From assembly GCA_018343915.1 (NCBI GenBank), contig JABRWF010000004.1, positions 4,030,001 to 4,094,000 on the forward strand: 64,000 bases of DNA, read 5' to 3'. A program made the position numbers and the translations under genes. Source of the stretch: Agroathelia rolfsii (lineage: Eukaryota; Basidiomycota; Agaricomycetes; Amylocorticiales; Amylocorticiaceae). This document shows positions 39,177-51,844 of the stretch, in pieces. The notes under the pieces were generated by a model, which saw only the letters and a program-made list of their open reading frames with translations, did no database searches and had not been told where the DNA came from. Within the stretch, counting starts at the first letter, position 1. Each line of letters begins with the position of its first letter.

Positions 39177-40314
39177 CTTAACCTCGAACTCTTTCCTTAC
39201 ACTTACGCCTACCTATTCCGTCTTTCCTCATCCCTCGCCCTACCTTGCTATTCGTCTGTGGTCCCCTTGCACTCTCCCTACTCTTTTACCCTCGCTTCAT
39301 ATGACCATGCCACAATTACGCAGCACGCACGCACATACAATACACACATACATGGATCTTTTCATTCAATATTTTTTTTGCCCTTTTCTTTTTCTCCCTT
39401 TTTCACTCATATGCCATGTTAATGTATTACACACTCCTTAACAACAACATTGCTTGATATTTCCCCCAACTTTTTAGTTCATGTCATTCAACCTCCCCTT
39501 CCATATTTTTGCATTTCTACTTTCTACTTGTGTGACAGGATTTATTCTTTTTTCATCGTTTTTATATCCCGCCTTGCTCATTCAGTTTGCATGACAAGAA
39601 TCCTTTTTTTTCTCTTTCTCTGGTACGCTGATCCATGCATCATGGTTGGCTTCAATTCTCCTTTACGCTTTTTTCTTTTTCCTTCAAAAACTTTAAGACG
39701 ATGACGATGGTGGGAACTATAAACAAAGTATATAATTGATTCTTCTGTGGACAGTTTTCTGCATATATTCACATACACTCGTATATGAAACCCCTTTTCT
39801 CTTCCCATGTTATCTCTGGCTTCTATCGCAACTTATAATAGCATTCATGCGGTTGTGCGTTGTCTAGTGCCTCCTTCAGTTTATCAATCGTGAGTGATTG
39901 ACAGGTAGTACATGCAATCATTACTCAACCCCACAGTGTGATTAATGGGCATATGATGTTGAACATGTTCCGGAGGATCAAAGTTGTTATGTATATGTAG
40001 TTCTCCGTCATCGGACATGGATGCGTGCATGTGATCAGCGGCGTCGGCACGGCGCTGTTATCGGTGCTTGCGAGAACAGTGAAAGCCAACCGGGGTAACG
40101 GTAGCAAAGGTTAGAATATGAATTATGATATACCGTAGCAGACCTGGCACTTTGCACTCCGAGTTACAAGTCTTTGGGTTACACATGACCATCATAGATA
40201 GAGAAACAGTAAATCAATGCATTATTTAGTTTTGCCAATGAATTGAACCATGCGGCGATAACATTGAATACAGATTAATCATAGTCTAATTTTGCAAAGG
40301 CTTTTTGTTTCCCC
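39107..40314. other. Pyrimidine-rich intergenic region
   Basis: Between two convergent genes (Zds and SOD2). The first 600 bp are strongly C/T-rich on the plus strand, with a run of about 27 T near 39145-39170 and several shorter T tracts. No gene recognised. Confidence 0.6.
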
Positions 40315-41328
40315 TACTGGGTCACTTCAACAAGGCGGTTCTCGGCTTCCTGGAAGTTGATGACGTTCCAGATAGCATTCAAGTACTGTATGCATAAGTT
40401 AGTTCATGCTCCGACATAAGTGAGCACATGAGCGACTTACGTCTGGCTTGACGTTCTTGTACTGTTCAACGTGAGGACAGGTGTTAGTCATGTGATATGG
40501 ACTATGAGATCATCCATTTCAAACATACCTGAAGGTAGAACGCGTGCTCCCAAATATCCACACCAATAATAGGGATGTGTGCTGCAAAAAAACAAGTCAG
40601 GCATGTATCGCTAGTGAGTGATTGTATACAAACGCACAGAGGAGGGGGTCCTGGTTAGCAGTCGTTACGATTTCCAACTTTTTGGTCCCAGTGTTGTATC
40701 CCTACTAGCCTGTAAGCACCAGTACATTTGGGAGTGCGCTAGGTTACATACAAGCCATCCCCAGCCACTCCCTTGGATAGCGGCAGTAGCAGCATTAAAC
40801 TTCTTCTTGAATTCCTCCACAGAGCCGAAGTCCTTTTCAATGGAGGTCTTGAGTGGACCGTCCGTGAGCTTCCCACCCTCGGCGTTCGCAGGGGCCAAGT
40901 TCTTCCAGAAGAGGGTGTGGTTGATGTGTCCTGGGTGGGTTTTAGTATCTACTTTAACCTCAATGTATCATTATAAGCTTTCATACCACCACCGTTGAAC
41001 TTAAGGGCGGACTGGAGGGCAATCTTTTCCTGCATGCTTGAAGCTTTGGAATAAGCTTCCTCAGCAGCGTTGAGGCCGTTAACATAGGTCTGGTGATGCT
41101 TAGTATGATGAAGCTTCATGATCTCCTCCGAGATATGAGGCTCGAGGGCCTACATGGTCTACGTTAGTCATGTTTGTGATTCGTTGGCAAAGCGGAAACA
41201 CCCGACGTTGTATGCATAAGGGAGCTCGGGAAGAGTATGGATGGATGCGCTGGCAAGAGGCGCAGCAAAGGTCCTTGCCAGAGCGGGACGAAGAGTAGAA
41301 CGAGCAGCAGCAGTAAGTGCGAACATGG
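40315..41328 (-). CDS. sod2: Mitochondrial manganese superoxide dismutase
   Basis: Converts superoxide to hydrogen peroxide and oxygen in the mitochondrial matrix. The start at 41328 gives a basic, Ser/Ala-rich presequence ([20 protein letters not shown]). Mature-protein motifs follow: [34 protein letters not shown], the [11 protein letters not shown] metal-binding helix, GSGWGWL, and [20 protein letters not shown]. The expected Mn/Fe ligands (two His, Asp, His) are present in those blocks. Several short introns. The C-terminus ends NRLVEVTQ at 40315. The [10 protein letters not shown] region and Gln in AIQGSGWGW fit the Mn rather than Fe form. Diverges from the NAD synthetase gene across about 300 bp. 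Confidence 0.95.
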
Positions 41329-41626
41329 TTGTCAGTGGTAGAACTAGGATGCAATGCGGATGATGTCTGCGGCAAGATTCGAGTTGGCGCGTAATGAAGA
41401 GTCTAGCGTCATAATGCGACTCGGCCCGGACTCTGCCGACCACCGGAAGCATCTGTCGTCATGCCTGTTACAACATTCACGCTTATCCGCCCGGCGGCCG
41501 AGTCATCCATCTTAGCTACTACTACTAGTACACGGGAACAGTTACGTGCTCCAAGTCGTGATCTCTGGCTCTGGTTGAAATAAACAGTGCTTGGCTTGAC
41601 ATAAAAAGGCTTTTGTCTTGTGAAAT

Positions 41627-44600
41627 ATGGGCCACCTCATCACTGTTGCAACGTGAATACAAATCATTCATACCAAGATTGCATCACAACTAATCAGCAG
41701 CTCCCCGCATTAGATGGTATGCCGGCTTTGAAAATCAAAATTCTGCAGGGAAAGCGCGTTAAAATATGATACTAGTTCTCTGAACCAATGGGCACTGGAT
41801 TTCCAAGTATGAAATTGTAAACTTGCTTTCTATTTATCTTATCTCCATCGGCTTGTTATTATAGGGAAACATGGAACGCATTCTAGAGAGTATAGCTATC
41901 GCAAAAGAGCGAGGAGCTACGCTTAGAGTCGGTCCGGAGCTCGAGATACCGTATGTACAACATTCTTTCCTAGGTCCTTATCCAACAAGTACGCTGTTAT
42001 TAGAGGCTATGGCTGTCTTGATCATTTCCTCGAAGGTAACATCTATATAGCTGATATGATGTCGTTTTATCTAACGATAACTCACTAGGGGACACCGTAC
42101 TTCACTCTTGGGAAGTCCTGGCTAAAATCCTCTCCTCCGATGTGACAGACGGAATCGTATGCGATATAGGCATGTAAGTTAATGGATCCCTGAAAGCCAT
42201 TGCAGCTCTGAAGAAAGTTTTTAGGCCCGTTGTGCATAAGAATGTCATATACAATTGTCGAATTATTACGCACAATCGTAAAATACTCCTCATTAGACCC
42301 AAGATGTGGATGGCCAACGATGGCAACTATCGCGAGCTTCGCTTCTTTACACCATGGATGAAACATAGGCAATGGGAGGATCATTTCTTACCCAGGATCA
42401 TCCAGGCTGTTACAAAGCAAGTCAAGGTGCCCTTTGGAGATGCAGTCATTAGCACGATTGACACCTGCATCGGAGTTGAGCTTTGTGAGGAGCTGTTTAC
42501 CCCAGCAAGGTATTTAAAATGTGATCTCCCTGGTTTTATTTGCAACTAACAGATAGCCTAGTCCGCATATACTCATGGGTTTGGATGGTGTCGAAATCTT
42601 CACTAACTCTAGTGGAAGTCATCATGAGCTCCGTAAGCTTAATACTCGAGTTGAGCTTATCAAAGAAGCCACGCTCAAGGTACTTAATCCCTCTTTCGTC
42701 TTCCGCAATCCATAACTGACTTTTATTCAGCTTGGAGGTGTTTACTTGTACGCTAACCAGCAAGGTTGCGACGGAGACCGTCTCTACTATGATGGCTGCG
42801 CTATGATAGCGCTGAACGGTCGCATCGTCGCACAAGGCTCCCAGTTCTCGCTTACTGATGTCGAGGTCGTCTCAGCAACCATTGACATTGAAGATGTCCG
42901 CGCGCATCGCTCAAGCCAGCGCAGTCGCTCGCATCAGGCTGCCGAAGCAGAGAGATACCATCGCATCGAAGCACCAATCACTTTGAGCGCCGGAAAGTTT
43001 GAAGAAATCCACGACTGGAATCGCGGTGGCATCGGAGGTGATATTGAGCGAACGGGTGATCAAGTTGGCGAGGTCAGATACCATAAGCCGGAGGAGGAAA
43101 TAGCGTAAGTCTTTTTGTACCCTGCGGCTATACTTATTTGTATCCTAACTAAAGCGGTTCGCTGTAGGCTAGGTCCTGCTTGCTGGCTATGGGACTACCT
43201 CCGCCGCTCAAGGACTCAAGGTTACTTCGTGCCTCTTAGTGGTGGTATTGATAGCTGTGCGACTGCTGTCATAGTATATTCTATGTGCCGATTAGTTTCC
43301 GATGCTACTCGCCAAGGGAGTAAGTCTCCCACATGCATATTTACTCACATAATATATCCATACGCTATTGTTTCCCAAGATCAGCAAGTTATAGCAGACG
43401 CACGCAGAATTGCCCAAGAACCGGAAGATTCTTCCTATCTCCCATTGGACCCCAAGGAATTCTGTAATAGAATTTTCCACACATGCTATATGGGCACTGA
43501 GAACTCGAGTGCCGAGACAAGGAAACGTGCTAAAGATCTGGCCGAGGCTATTGGAAGGTGGAATTTCTGTGGACACTCAAATTGGTTTCCATGAGTTCTG
43601 ACAAGATGGCGGCAGCTATCATACAGACCTGAACATGGATAGCCTTGTGACAGCCGTTAGGAACCTGTTTGCGTTAGTCACAGGCTTCAGGCCGCAATTC
43701 AAAGCGCATGGTGGCTCGAATGCGGAGAACTTGGCACTCCAGAATATTCAGGTAGAGCATATATCCTCATTCCATATGTAATCATTCGGATGAACTTGTA
43801 TCGGTTCAGGCAAGGTTGCGCATGGTCTTGGCCTACATGTTCGCTCAGCTCCTACCATGGGTACGCGGCAAGTATGGCGGGCTTCTGGTTCTTGGCAGCG
43901 CAAATGTTGATGAAAGGTACGCTCAAGGCTATCAACCCTTTGCCGCAATGTATTCATTCGCTTTGATGCGGCATTATAGTCTCCGTGGATACCTTACAAA
44001 GTACGATTGTTCTTCAGGTGATCCGATTCTTCCATTCATTATCCTAACATGTCTAATATGTCCACGTAGCCGACGTGAATCCCATTGGCGCGATCAGTAA
44101 GACCGATCTGAAGAAATTCATTGCATACGCCCAGGATGCATTTAATTTGCCCATCTTGGAGAAGTACATCTACCTTCGCGTAATGCTTTAAAGTAGACAT
44201 ATTACTCACTTGATCCTAGTTTCTTAACCGCCACACCGACGGCCGAACTGGAGCCCATCTCGGAAACATACGTCCAGGCCGACGAGGTAATCAACATTTT
44301 AAAACATGAACTCTGCATGAGCAAGGTTTAATCCCAATCGCTATTATATCATAACGTTAGGCGGACATGGGCATGACATACGACGAACTATCCGTCTTTG
44401 GTCGACTGCGAAAGGTGGAAAAATGCGGACCGTACAGCATGTTTACCAAATTGGTGCATGAGTGGGGATCCTTCCTTTCCCCAGTTCAGGTCCGTGGATG
44501 TATTTTTCTTTGTGCACTGCGGTATATAACTGAATACCCCTCCCCTTTCCAGATCGCTGAGAAAGTCAAACTCTTCTACTTTGAATATGCTCGCAACAGG

Positions 44601-44859
44601 CACAAGATGACGACGCTCACGCCCTCATACCATGCCGAGTCATATAGCCCTGATGATAACCGTACGTCTTAGTATGCTCTGGGAGCCACGTCAGATCAAT
44701 TGATGTATCACAACTCGGTCTGTCATAGGATTTGACTTGCGTCCCTTCTTGTATCCATCACGTTTTCCATGGCAATTCAAGAAGATTGATGAGGTGGCGG
44801 CGGCGCTTCCCGATCGCTCAATACCGCAAGCGGAGAAGAAGCACGGTAAGACAGATTAA
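41627..44859 (+). CDS. qns1: Glutamine-dependent NAD+ synthetase
   Basis: Makes NAD+ from nicotinic acid adenine dinucleotide using glutamine nitrogen. Tiny exons 41627-41652 and 41776-41806 encode MGHLITVAT and [10 protein letters not shown], then 41865 onward [11 protein letters not shown]. The nitrilase-type glutaminase domain keeps its Glu (GPELEIP), Lys ([14 protein letters not shown]) and Cys ([12 protein letters not shown]). The synthetase domain has the ATP PP-loop [13 protein letters not shown] and [10 protein letters not shown]. It continues through [15 protein letters not shown] to the stop at 44857-44859; about 700 residues, usual for the eukaryotic fused enzyme. Roughly a dozen introns. 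The terminal few residues (HGKTD) assume read-through of a possible donor at 44846. Confidence 0.94.
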
Positions 44860-44877
44860 CATTATTTCGCATGCAGA

Positions 44878-44899
44878 GGGGAGGGGAGGGGAGGTGGGG
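44878..44899 (+). other. G-quadruplex-type motif between convergent genes
   Basis: Four runs of four G separated by one to four bases (44878-81, 44883-86, 44888-91, 44896-99). It lies in the 174-bp gap between the convergent qns1 and sec6 stop codons, on the qns1 coding strand. Confidence 0.75.
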
Positions 44900-45033
44900 C
44901 TAGTTGTACGTTTAAAGCATAGAACAAATTGTACATTGGGGAAGAGGGTATGAACAATGGCGGATAAGAAGTACAAGTGAAATGAATAATCCAAAGCTGT
45001 TTTGTGGAGAAGCGACGCAAGAGGAAAGCAGGA

Positions 45034-47454
45034 TCAAGTGACTGTCCGTAGAAGACGAGAAAATGTGCCCTGGACGGCGATCTTCTTCATAATTGTCGGC
45101 TCTGGTGCTGTATATACAGTTGATGAGCCGGTTATTGCCATATGCCTGGGAAATGAACTTACGATCTGTCAAGCCTTCATCCTTGACCTTACGCTTCACG
45201 CTTTCCATAACCTCATTTACCGCTGACCGGTCAAGGTCGTCGCGCGCTTTCATCAGACCCTCCACAAAGGCGATGTTTGGCCCGTGAACTTTTGCAAATG
45301 ACCAATAGGATAGGAAAACCAAGCTCTTGGATGCCTCGAGCAGAGCGAGGACCATCTCAACAACCTCAAAGTATTGCTCCAGTTCCTTTGCGGGTTTGTA
45401 TCCAGCAAAAAAGGAAAATACTTCAGAGACATCGTCTTTGATGCGTTCCGTGGCCGCGGGCATCTTGAGCTTAGATGCATTGGCCAAAGCGGTGAGATAG
45501 GTTACGAGGAAGGTGTCCAGCAACTCTTCGATGAGCAGGTCCAATAGGGAAGGACGCAGCGTCGCCTGGAAATCACCCATATAATCGCCGATGGTAGCTA
45601 CAATCTGGCCCATAATGCCGTCATACCAAGCTGGCTGGAACAATTGTTTGACGGCCGGCTTGATATCGTTTAAAATGCTCTCGATCAATGTCTGCGTGCA
45701 TTTCTTGGCGACATCTAGATATCCATCAATCGCGTCGTTTAGTTGTTCATTGATTGTGCCGCGGTATTTAGACGATACGAGATCCTCGATGCGGTTTAGG
45801 AGGGCTTCTGTGTAGTCCGCCGATTTGATCTGGTCGTTGGCAAGCGCGACACAGTATTCGACTAGTCCACCAGGGACCTCCTCGGGCTTTTCGGTCTGGC
45901 GCTTGAGCTCAGCGTCTATGGTCCGTGTCCATTGTGATTGAACATCGCGCATAACACGGTTCACTTCACCTACGACGCGCGCGAGGATCATGCCTTGACC
46001 ACTTTCCATTGCAAGGTCGATCTGTTGATTCACCATCTGAAAGAGGATGACAGCGCCTTGCGTGCCGTACAAGCCGTCACTGTCTAGCTCCGGGGGCTGT
46101 TCCCGCTTCGTAAATTCTTCTAATTCGGTTTTCATCAAGTTCGCGGTCCATTCGTCCAGCTTGCGGATAATAAGCTTAACGTAATCCTCAATCAGGTCTT
46201 GTTCTTTACCGTCCAAGAGCGGAGGCTCAAGGAGTTCAGGGGGCACGCCAAGGTCTGCCATATTATTTTTGTACTCCTTTAACCACGAATGCATTGTTAA
46301 CAGGATGCTTGCCTCCGGCTCATCGGCCAGCAGCTGCTTCAGCGTCGCATTCAGGGCCTTGTGATATTCGCGCATGAAGTGGTTGTATATTTCGTAGTCC
46401 TTCGGGAAGCAGGGCACCACATCGGATTCAATCCGGACCAGGTCCTTATACAACCAACCATCAAGGTTTTCGAAGAATGCAGAAAGGTTCCCCTTATCGT
46501 CCTCATATGCATCCAAAAACTTCTGTTTGATGGATTCGGTGATAGCGCCCATGATTTTTGGTCTGTATAGCTTGATAAGGCGAGCATTTGCCTGCATAGA
46601 TTTGAACTTGGAGGCTGCGTCTAATTTAGCGGCCTTTTTGACAAGACGGATAGCAATGGCCTGAAAAGGGATTGTGTTAGAGTATATTCCAGAATGGAAG
46701 GATCCGACATCACCTTTTCATCTTCTCTGCCCTCTACTTCGGCAATCTTGATGAGCTTGACGATGACCTCGGGATGTCCCTCCCGGACGATCAAAAGTAC
46801 GTTTCGAGCAAGGGCAATGATGTATGAGTCAAATGCTTCAATGACTCTGACGAGCCGTACAAATCGACGTGAGAGAACTGCACGGGACTCTGCAGAAGCC
46901 TTTTTAGCCTGGTGCATCGTCTGATTGCGAAAGGCCTCTAGCTGGTTGATTTGGTAGTGGATTGCAAGTAGATTTGGAGCGGGACCAAGGATGTCGGCGC
47001 TATCTGCCTCGAGCATATCCTCCAGGGCATCCAACTGTGACTCCATCTCGAGTAGATTCAGCACCATCTCTTCTGTTTGTTCAAAGTTGCGATGAACCAT
47101 AGATACCTAGGAATAGGCGTGAAGTGAGAAACCCTAATATTTCATGTATGGCAGACATACCCTCCCGATTTGATCAAACGTTGACACAACATACGCAGGG
47201 TCTGATGACTCCTTGTCAATCGTAGCCATTTCCTCCTTGATGGCTTGAACATTGTTTCTGGTACTGAAAAGCCTCCTGAGGCCTAACCTGGTAGCTTCGA
47301 GCTGCTCTTTAACGCCTGTTTTAAGACGAGAATCGATGGAAGCTTTTTCCTTCTCAAGTTTCTTGCGAAATGCTGCTATCTTGAGCAGGTCGTCCGGCGA
47401 CTGCAGATATTCGCCAACTGCCTGAGCAGCAGAGATGGTGGTAGAAGCATTCAT
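45034..47454 (-). CDS. sec6: Exocyst complex component Sec6
   Basis: Subunit of the exocyst, which tethers secretory vesicles to the plasma membrane at growth sites. Start at 47454 (MNASTTISAAQAVGEYLQSP). Exons cover the N-terminal coiled-coil region (KIAAFRKKLEKEKASID, NNVQAIKEEMATID) and the helical rods (VHRNFEQTEEMVLNLLEME; KKAAKLDAASKFKSM). The long C-terminal exon includes KLYRPKIMGAI and HKALNATLKQLL. Reading on from the large exon gives an odd tail, but a donor after GLTD with an acceptor near 45090 yields TIMKKIAVQGTFSRLLRTVT, a typical Sec6 end, stopping at 45034. About 740 residues. No lesion seen. Confidence 0.93.
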
Positions 47455-48339
47455 AGTTGCAAGATCTAGTCAGCTATCTAGGAGGGTGCGTTGATTGTGA
47501 GGGAGGTATGGTGCAGTCGCAGACCGCAGCACTACACTGCCAGTGGCTCAGGCTACTGCTACTGCTTATTGTCGAATACAGTGTGCGCGGAAGCAAAACA
47601 TCGTATCCGAATCAGCCGGTCACGTGGTCATTTTGTGTTTGATGGCTATGTCCTGCTAAACTGGATATAACTAGTATGCACCGTTGGTCTAAGTAGTTAC
47701 CACAAGCAGTAATGGACATTCAGCTCAGCGTCCGGTAGATATTTTCCCCGTTACATATTACATTTTTCTTGCGAATGAAATTGGTTTGCTCTTATCTCGG
47801 ATTCTCACATGACCCTATAAAGCATGATGCTCCAAACTAAATTGAGATACTTTTACAGTTGGCTCAGATGCCGCATCGCCAACCAAACGGCCGAGAATCA
47901 TCTTCGTTACGGCCTTCCGCAAAGAGCTCTTTCTTACAATAACTACCAACAGGTCCGGAGCGGCGGAGGCGACCGAGGTAATATTCTTCCCCGCTTCCAA
48001 TGGTCTCACGCCCATGATGACCGCGATCACTGGACCAATGGCATGACCAAAGGGTGGCCCCTCCTGCGCTGATGCTTCGACGCTTCTTACAGGTCCGGCA
48101 AGCGGAGAATTCAGTCAATTGCAAGGGACATTGCTGGATATTGCCCGCCTGTAGCTGGTTGACGTTATTTGCATCCCCCATCACTGCCATCTGTTGCTGC
48201 ATGGCACCGAAATTCGGCATCCGCTTACAGGAAATAAGATATGCTTCGCTGTTTGCCGCCGAGGATAAGAGTATTCAACTCTATAAAAGATGAAGATGCC
48301 ACTTAGCTGGATATAGACCCCCGATAGCACCCTACCATC
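47455..48339. promoter_or_regulatory. Intergenic region with P450-4 promoter blocks
   Basis: Divergent promoters of sec6 and P450-4. The right half is homologous to the regions upstream of both P450-3 copies: GGTCCGGCAAGCGGA (about 48091-48120), TTCGGCATCCGCTTACA (48212-48229) and TATA-like CTCTATAAA (48279-48287), about 53 bp before the ATG. Confidence 0.5.
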
Positions 48340-50710
48340 ATGCTCTCTCCATCATTTCAAGCCCTGCTGGCTAGTTTAACTGCTTGGCTTATCTGGCGTT
48401 TGTACTCTTCAACAAAGTCTGACCTGGAAAATATCCCGGGTCCGAAAAGGGCATCGTTCCTGGGAGGTAAAGACAGTTATTCTTTGGCCACAATTCAAGC
48501 CAGCAACTAACCCTACCTCATAAATCCAGGTAACTTGAAACAGTACTTTGCACCTGACTCTTGGGACTGGCATGCAAAGAACTGGGAGAAATTTGGCCGC
48601 GTTATGCGACTTTGGGGACCTCTGGGCGCAAAAATTCTCTGGATTTCTGATCCACTTGCACTTCATTATATCCTTGTGAAGGAGGCATACTCTTACGAAG
48701 AGCCCATATGGCAAATGGAGTGCGTTTTTCCCTCATCCCTACTCTAAATTGAGGTGGGAACTGAGCTAACCCAAACCTTATTGTAGGAGTCTGAGAATCA
48801 CCATAGGAAACGGTCTTTTGTCTGCTACCGGTGGGTGAAATTTTAGTGCTTTATAAATAATCTAATTTAGACCCCTTCTACAGGCGATCGTCACAAGAGG
48901 CAGCGCAAGCTTTTGAACCCCGTCTTTTCCACGAAACATATGAAATTCATGATTCCATTATTTTATGATGTCGCCCACAAAGTCCGTGATGTAATCTCCC
49001 AGCAAGTAGCCGATGGACCACAGGAAATGGACATGCTTCTCTGGGTTTCGCGTACTGCATTAGAGCTTGTTGGCGTTGCCGGTCTTGGTTATTCTTTCGA
49101 ATCCTTTGATGGGCATGCGCAGCCTTCCGTCTATACCAAAGCCGTCAAGGGGTTCCAGTGAGCTGTCACTCATCTTCTCTCGCTTGGATAATATCAAATT
49201 GGATTTCTACCTACAGACCAACTATGTCTACGCTCATTGTTTACCGACGCCTGCTGCATTTAACGAAAGGGCTTTTACCAGACTGGATCAAGCGCCGTCT
49301 AGTCGATGTAATCCCATCCCAGCGACTAAAGAAGATGGTACGCTTGATGTATTTGGATTTCATGACCCTAACATCTAACGTGCTACACTTTTTGCATTTT
49401 TCAAGACTGAAATTGTTGATGTTATGCATTCGACGTCATCTCAGGTGTTCTATGACAAACTGCGAGCTCTAGACGAAGGGGATGAAGCTACAGTTAGGCA
49501 AATTGGTGAAGGACGCGATATCATCAGTATCCTGAGTAAGTAGGTGTTCATGCTATCACCAATATGCTCTTTACTCATTTGGTTCAGTCAACGCAAATAG
49601 GAATGCTGCACCCGAGGATCGTCTCCCGGAGGACGAAGTTCTTGGCCAGATGACGTATGTATATAGTCGTTCAATCGAATAATCAGCATCTAATACAGCA
49701 CCTATAGGACATTAATTATTGCGGCATTCGATACAACATCCTCAGCATTGGCCAGAATCACCTATTTACTCTCACGACACCAGGATGTGCAAGACAAGTT
49801 GCGCGACGAGATCACGGAAGCTTTGCAAAACGGCGACATTTCATTTGAAGATCTTGTTAATCTCCCATACCTCGAGGCCGTTTGCCGGGAGACCCTCCGT
49901 GTGTAAGTATCGCTTGGCTGATGTCGGTGGAAATTGACTTGACCTCGTTCCTGCCTCGTGTCCCAGGTACTCGCCCGTCCCTCAAATTTCCCGAGAGTTA
50001 GTTCTTTTCGAAAAAAAAAAACGCAAACACACAAACTTTGTTACTGACAAGCCATACAGGAGCCTCCAGGACGGAATCATCCCACTTTCCACACCGATTA
50101 TTGGTGCGGATGGCAAGGAAATGAACTCTATTCACGTCCCCAAGGGCACCAATATCATCACCAGTCTTTTGGCATGCAACAAAGATAAGCTCATCTGGGG
50201 AGATGATGCCGAGGAGTGGAATCCTGACAGGTGGCTGAAACCGCTTCCGGAGAGTGTCTTAGCTGCGCGTGTACCGGGAGTGTATGCCAACCTGTGAGTG
50301 TTTATGTGGATGGTTCAAAACATCTTAGCGTGCCTGAACAGTTCTCTCTCCGATTCCTAGGATGACGTTTTCTGCTGGTGGACGATCTTGCATGTACGTA
50401 CATGACTCGCATGATACACTGTGCTTGATGGTTTTACTAATCATCATTTTAATGTAGTGGCTTTAAGTTCTCTCAGCTCGAAATGAGTTAGTATTCAAAA
50501 TACTACTTACCCTCTCCCCATTGTATAAAATGCTTACCATAATCTTTTGCAGAGGTTGTTCTAGCCGTGTTTTTGCAAGCATTCGTATTCGAGCCTGCTG
50601 AAAACAAGGAAATCAAGTTCAACATGGGCGGTGTTGTCTGGCCTCAGGTTGTAGGAGGCTCTGGCAAGTCAGAGCTCCCGGTCAAGGTCTCTTTAGCAAG
50701 GAAGGCATAA
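48340..50710 (+). CDS. Cytochrome P450 (P450-4, core copy)
   Basis: Haem-thiolate monooxygenase, tandem paralogue of P450-3. Start MLSPSFQALLASLTAWLIWR gives a membrane anchor, followed by ENIPGPKRASFLGG. Conserved segments: FAPDSWDWHAKNWEKFGRVM, WVSRTALELVGVAGLGYSF, I-helix AAFDTTSSALARITYLLS, VCRETLR, EEWNPDRWLKPLP and haem loop FSAGGRSCI-GFKFSQLEM. About 12 introns in the same positions as its paralogues, all with workable borders. No lesion found. It lies just outside the right arm and has no counterpart beside the left arm. That suggests the original cluster was on the right. Confidence 0.9.
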
Positions 50711-51545
50711 AAATGTTTCGATCAGATTTTTTATTTGTGTCCGACTTGTATCCAGTACATGTATCGTGTATACTTGATTCTAACAACTTGAATTTTTGCC
50801 CACGAACTTGCAAACCAGAGAAATTGAAGCCTCGTCAGTGATATATACTAGTGGTACTGTAACTGAATTTTTCTTTTGAATTATGATAAAATCTATCTAT
50901 GAACTACTACATTGCGTGTTGAGGGCACAATATCGGTTGGATGGAAATAGTAGAAATGTTCCAATCCTATCAAATACGACGCGCCTAAATAGACTGTAGC
51001 GGATGTAAGCGATGCTCGTGGAACAATCCGACTAAGCTGGGGTAACATGATACCAGAAACAGGGGCTGTTAGGACGGATAGTCCAACTGGTTGTGCGTGG
51101 TCACGGCACAATTCCCGCATGTTCCATTTTGGTCTCAGCGTTACATCCGTCAGTCACGTGACGAGTGGCGGTCATAATATGAAACTGAGTCAATGTAACG
51201 TGTCATGTGCGTTCACCATTATCCTGCGAACGGATGGCTTGATATTAACAGCACAACCAGTAGTAGGTACTGGATCGAAATCCAACGGATATTTGATTGC
51301 TCTTGGATGAAAAAAAAAAGTCTATCCTCATTGATATCTCATCTCCGGCTCTCGTATGGCTATGCCATAAGAATTTGCAGACCAAGCTGCCTGCCAGTGC
51401 AATTAATTCAGATGCATTAAGAAACAGGGGCAGCATGATTGAGAATCGAATCGACTTGGTAACCCGTAACGGGCACTACCCATTTACTGATCTCACTACA
51501 AATAAGGTCTGAGGTGGTGGAGCCTAAGGCGATCGAGACAGACCG
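50711..51545. other. Unique flank at the right end of the core block
   Basis: Follows P450-4 and stops at the inner junction of the right arm. No gene or repeat recognised. Confidence 0.5.
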
Positions 51546-51802
51546 CACTTGCCTCAGATCATTGGTCGGATGGCAATGTCCGGAGGGACATCCTCTTTAA
51601 TGCTTCTCGCAGATCCGGCGAGCGGAAGATTCAATTGCTGACAAGAGAAATCGTTAGACATTTCCGCTTGCACTCTAGCTGACGTTATTGTATCCCTCGT
51701 CACTACCTTGCATCTCTATATGACACACCGGATATTCGGCACCCGCTTACAAGAATTGCGATTTACTTTATACTCTGCTGGTCTATGCTTCAGCTCTATA
51801 AA
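51546..51802 (+). promoter_or_regulatory. P450-3 upstream region (right) with conserved blocks
   Basis: Carries the interrupted palindrome ATGTCCggagGGACAT (51576-51591), CCGGCGAGCGGA (51611-51640), TTCGGCACCCGCTTACA (51734-51751) and TATA-like CTCTATAAA (51794-51802), 43 bp before the ATG. Spacer sequence between blocks differs from the left arm more than the gene does. Confidence 0.45.
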
Positions 51803-51844
51803 GATGTTAATGGGCTGAGGACGTCTCTTTCATACCAACCCAAC

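Noticed and set aside
44912..45130. Unusual hydrophobic C-terminal tail on Sec6 from unspliced reading
   Set aside because: A short intron restores a typical Sec6 ending (MKKIAVQGTFSRLL), so the tail is an artefact of reading into the intron.
23839..50710. Reading the core plus P450s and oxidases as a secondary-metabolite gene cluster
   Set aside because: No synthase, terpene cyclase, transferase or transporter is present, and most core genes are housekeeping. Proximity of one amino-acid oxidase to P450s is not enough.
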